Source: Planomicrobium sp. CPCC 101110 (GTDB taxonomy: Bacteria > Bacillota > Bacilli > Bacillales_A > Planococcaceae). From it: 64,000 nt of DNA. The notes under the pieces are model-generated. The model did not search any database and was not told the DNA's origin. It saw nothing but the letters and a program-made list of their open reading frames with translations. Position 1 is the stretch's first letter. The number at the start of each line of letters is the position of its first letter. A program made the translations under genes and the position numbers. Shown one piece after another: positions 62,208 through 64,000 of the stretch. The stretch is from assembly GCF_007859395.1 (NCBI RefSeq), contig NZ_VOHD01000003.1, forward strand, positions 975,028-1,039,027, written 5' to 3'.

Positions 62208-62240
62208 CGAAAAAAGGAATCCAGCACTATAGGATTCCCT
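62208..62240 (-). terminator. Terminator after tagB-like gene (minus strand)
   Basis: On the minus strand GGAATCC, a 9-base loop and GGATTCC are followed by TTTTTTCG. It lies just past the stop of the 62267 gene. Confidence 0.85.
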
Positions 62241-62266
62241 TGTTTTCATACTATTAAACTAAAATG

Positions 62267-63427
62267 TTAATCACGATATATCGTTGAAATCAAATTATCT
62301 GTAGATTGTCCGGTAGAAAATGTGTTCCAATGGAAACGGAACTTTTCGATTTTCTCATAATCAATTGCAGGATTCCTAATTTCTTCAAGGATTTCTTTTG
62401 TATTTTTGACTATAGGCCCGGGGAAGTAAAGGCTAGTTTGAGCCCATAAACCTTGGCTTTGGCCATAGGATTCCAGATCATATGTAAAGAATATCATTTT
62501 TCTATTGAGCAACGAATACTCAAATGGAATGGAAGAATAGTCTGTTATCAAAATATCACTTGCAACCAATAACTCATTGATATGTGGATAATCATTAACA
62601 ACTAGAATTCGAGGGTGATCCGGTATATGCGTTGCTTCTCGAACAGACGGGTGCAGCCGAATCAATAGTATATGGTCGTTAGCAAGTGTTTCGGTAAATT
62701 CTTTCATATCCAACTGAAGATCCATTTGGTGAAGTGCTCCTTTTCTGAAAGTTGGAGCGTAAAGGATAACTTTTTTCCCTTGAATGGAGGGATAAGTTTT
62801 CGCCACATTTTGAAGGCTTCGTGCTTTTGCCGCAGCATCAAAATAAAAATCGGTTTGGGGGACGCCGGTATAAAGAAAACGGCCTGCATCAAGGTGGAAA
62901 GCTTCCGAAAAGATGTCAGCCATCTGTTGTGAAGCGACAGGAATAAATTGAAAGCGATTATAGACCTGCTGAAACCGGAGTTTGGCCTGATCACTCCTGG
63001 TATGTGTTTCAGGTTCGCTCCAGCCGAATTTTTTGATAGCGCCTGCTGCATGCCATAGCTGAATGCATTTTACTTCCGGGCGAAAATGTATAGCTGCTAA
63101 AAAACCCATGTAATTATCGATAAACACGTATTTGGATGTGGCCAAATGGTAGATGGACTTTACAAAATGCAGCAAATTGAGGAATTCAAACGAATAGATT
63201 TTTTTGTTATCCGTTGGAATATCGGAAAAATCAATTTTGCATTTTTTTTGATTGAGAAAAATGAGGGGATGGGTTTTCTTATGGGCCAATTTTTGAGCAA
63301 TGTAAAAAGCATTGTCGCCAAACGATGAAACAAAAACTGTTTTATCCCGCAGCGGAAACTGCTTGAAAAAAGAGAAGACGATGCGGAATAAAGATAGATA
63401 TAGTGTGATGAAAGCTTCTTTTATCAT
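62267..63427 (-). CDS. tagB: CDP-glycerol glycerophosphotransferase family (TagB-like)
   Basis: This 386-residue membrane-associated enzyme transfers glycerol phosphate from CDP-glycerol in teichoic acid synthesis. The donor-site His segment QLWHAAGAIKKFGWSEPE is characteristic of TagB/TarB primases. Further hallmarks are ILYAPTFRKGAL, LIRLHPSVRE and the C-terminal LITDYSSIPFEYSLLNRK. Length matches TagB (about 380) rather than the longer polymerase TagF. It overlaps tagD by 4 bases, consistent with supply of its CDP-glycerol substrate. A TarF-like role is the alternative. Confidence 0.8.
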   Translation of the reverse strand: MIKEAFITLYLSLFRIVFSFFKQFPLRDKTVFVSSFGDNAFYIAQKLAHKKTHPLIFLNQKKCKIDFSDIPTDNKKIYSFEFLNLLHFVKSIYHLATSKYVFIDNYMGFLAAIHFRPEVKCIQLWHAAGAIKKFGWSEPETHTRSDQAKLRFQQVYNRFQFIPVASQQMADIFSEAFHLDAGRFLYTGVPQTDFYFDAAAKARSLQNVAKTYPSIQGKKVILYAPTFRKGALHQMDLQLDMKEFTETLANDHILLIRLHPSVREATHIPDHPRILVVNDYPHINELLVASDILITDYSSIPFEYSLLNRKMIFFTYDLESYGQSQGLWAQTSLYFPGPIVKNTKEILEEIRNPAIDYEKIEKFRFHWNTFSTGQSTDNLISTIYRD

Positions 63428-63816
63428 TGGTTATTCAATAAGTCCATCTTGATCTTCGTTGTAGAAATTCCATCAGTTCTTGGCAAGTACAATACTTCGC
63501 AATACTCTTTCAGCTCGTCAAATTTACCTTCCCAATCAGAACCCATTACAAAAAGGTCGATATTGTATTTTTGGATATCTTTTACTTTTTGCTCCCAATT
63601 ATGTTCTGGAATTACTTCATCGACGTAACGGATTGATTGAAGAATCATTTTCCGTTCTTCGTATGCATGATAAGCCGCTTTTCCTTTAAGCTCATTAAAC
63701 TCATCTGAAGATAGTCCTACAATCAGATAATCTCCTTGCTCTTTAGCTCTTCTTAAAATATTGATATGCCCATGATGGATCAAATCAAATGTTCCGTAAG
63801 TAATCACTTTTTTCAT
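63424..63816 (-). CDS. tagD: Glycerol-3-phosphate cytidylyltransferase
   Basis: This 130-residue enzyme makes CDP-glycerol. It has the nucleotidyltransferase motif TYGTFDLIHHGHINIL with the HxGH signature, RYVDEVIPEHNWEQK, DLFVMGSDWEGKFD and the LPRTDGISTTKIK nucleotide-binding motif. I start at ATG 63816 (MKKVITYGTF), as in TagD; an in-frame GTG 63828 adds four residues. It is the first gene of a leftward operon with tagB and points to a poly(glycerol phosphate)-containing wall teichoic acid. Confidence 0.96.
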   Translation of the reverse strand: MKKVITYGTFDLIHHGHINILRRAKEQGDYLIVGLSSDEFNELKGKAAYHAYEERKMILQSIRYVDEVIPEHNWEQKVKDIQKYNIDLFVMGSDWEGKFDELKEYCEVLYLPRTDGISTTKIKMDLLNNQ

Positions 63817-63933
63817 ATATGCCTTCACTCCACAAAAGGTATTTTCTTTAACTTATTAAAATGTTGCGATTGTTTATTATATGGTATCATCTTTTATAAC
63901 TAATTAAAATAATAAGCAGAAAAGGAGAAATTT

Positions 63934-64000
63934 ATGATTGTATATTCCGATCATGTTCAACTACTTGCTCATTCCACGGATGAAATAAACTTTTTTCTGT
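63934..64000 (+). CDS. Start of a gene cut by the window edge
   Basis: ATG 63934 follows AAAGGAGAAATTT at ideal spacing, and 22 codons are open to the edge (MIVYSDHVQLLAHSTDEINF). The gene is divergent from tagD. Too little is present for identification. Confidence 0.6.
   Translation, partial: MIVYSDHVQLLAHSTDEINFFL

Overview
The window is a chromosomal segment of a motile Gram-positive bacterium of the order Bacillales. Gene content points to a Planococcaceae-like (Planococcus/Planomicrobium/Sporosarcina-type) relative: a Bacillus-style fla operon with SigD, SwrD, SwrB and YaaR; CcpA/GlpP-type glycerol control; wall teichoic acid genes; a class D sortase; and a dispersed repeat at 47.9 kb of a kind I associate with that family. 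The genus is an inference and was not tested.

Region 1 (1-27.6 kb) is flagellar. The rod/hook/filament-junction set yvyF-flgM-flgN-flgK-flgL reads rightward and meets the convergent pair flhO-flhP. Divergent from flhO is a c-di-GMP-I riboswitch with an intrinsic terminator. It leads a long, tightly packed operon: flgB flgC fliE fliF fliG fliH fliI fliJ fliK flgD flgE swrD fliM fliY fliO fliP fliQ fliR flhB flhA flhF flhG sigD swrB yaaR and two tandem PilZ genes. c-di-GMP is therefore likely read at both ends of the operon, by RNA at the front and by protein at the back. The operon lacks cheY, cheB, cheA, cheW, cheC, cheD and fliL. FliY has lost its CheC-type phosphatase residues and the FliM N-terminal CheY-binding peptide is degenerate, which suggests a motor uncoupled from classical chemotaxis.

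Region 2 (27.9-36 kb) holds a YebE-like membrane protein, a VanZ-family protein, and the glycerol genes glpP, glpK (with a CcpA cre site) and glpD. Both glpK and glpD have terminator leaders sharing one sequence motif. An uncharacterised ORF and a secreted VanY-type peptidase follow.

Region 3 (36.7-50.5 kb) is accessory and partly decayed. It has a TarS-like glycosyltransferase, two tandem polysaccharide pyruvyl transferase-family genes, a leftward four-gene operon pairing a CarH-like cobalamin photoreceptor domain with an RsbR-type STAS protein and a heme-monooxygenase-like protein, a second VanZ protein, a sugar transferase/aminotransferase pair, dispersed repeats and gene debris. It also has a nucleotide-sugar dehydrogenase homologue whose catalytic cysteine is serine.

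Region 4 (50.6-64 kb) is cell-surface biology. It has a class D sortase whose LPKTA substrate gene is a pseudogene, a subtilase with three Ig-like repeats, GalU, a permuted papain-like protein and a LysM polysaccharide deacetylase. It ends with a teichoic-acid cluster of two paralogous glycosyltransferases, TagB-like and TagD, and the start of a further gene at the right edge.

The best candidate for an under-described system is the light/B12-STAS operon (41.8-43.9 kb). The CheY-independent motor with c-di-GMP control at both ends is second. All family calls come from reading motifs and gene order; no database search was run.
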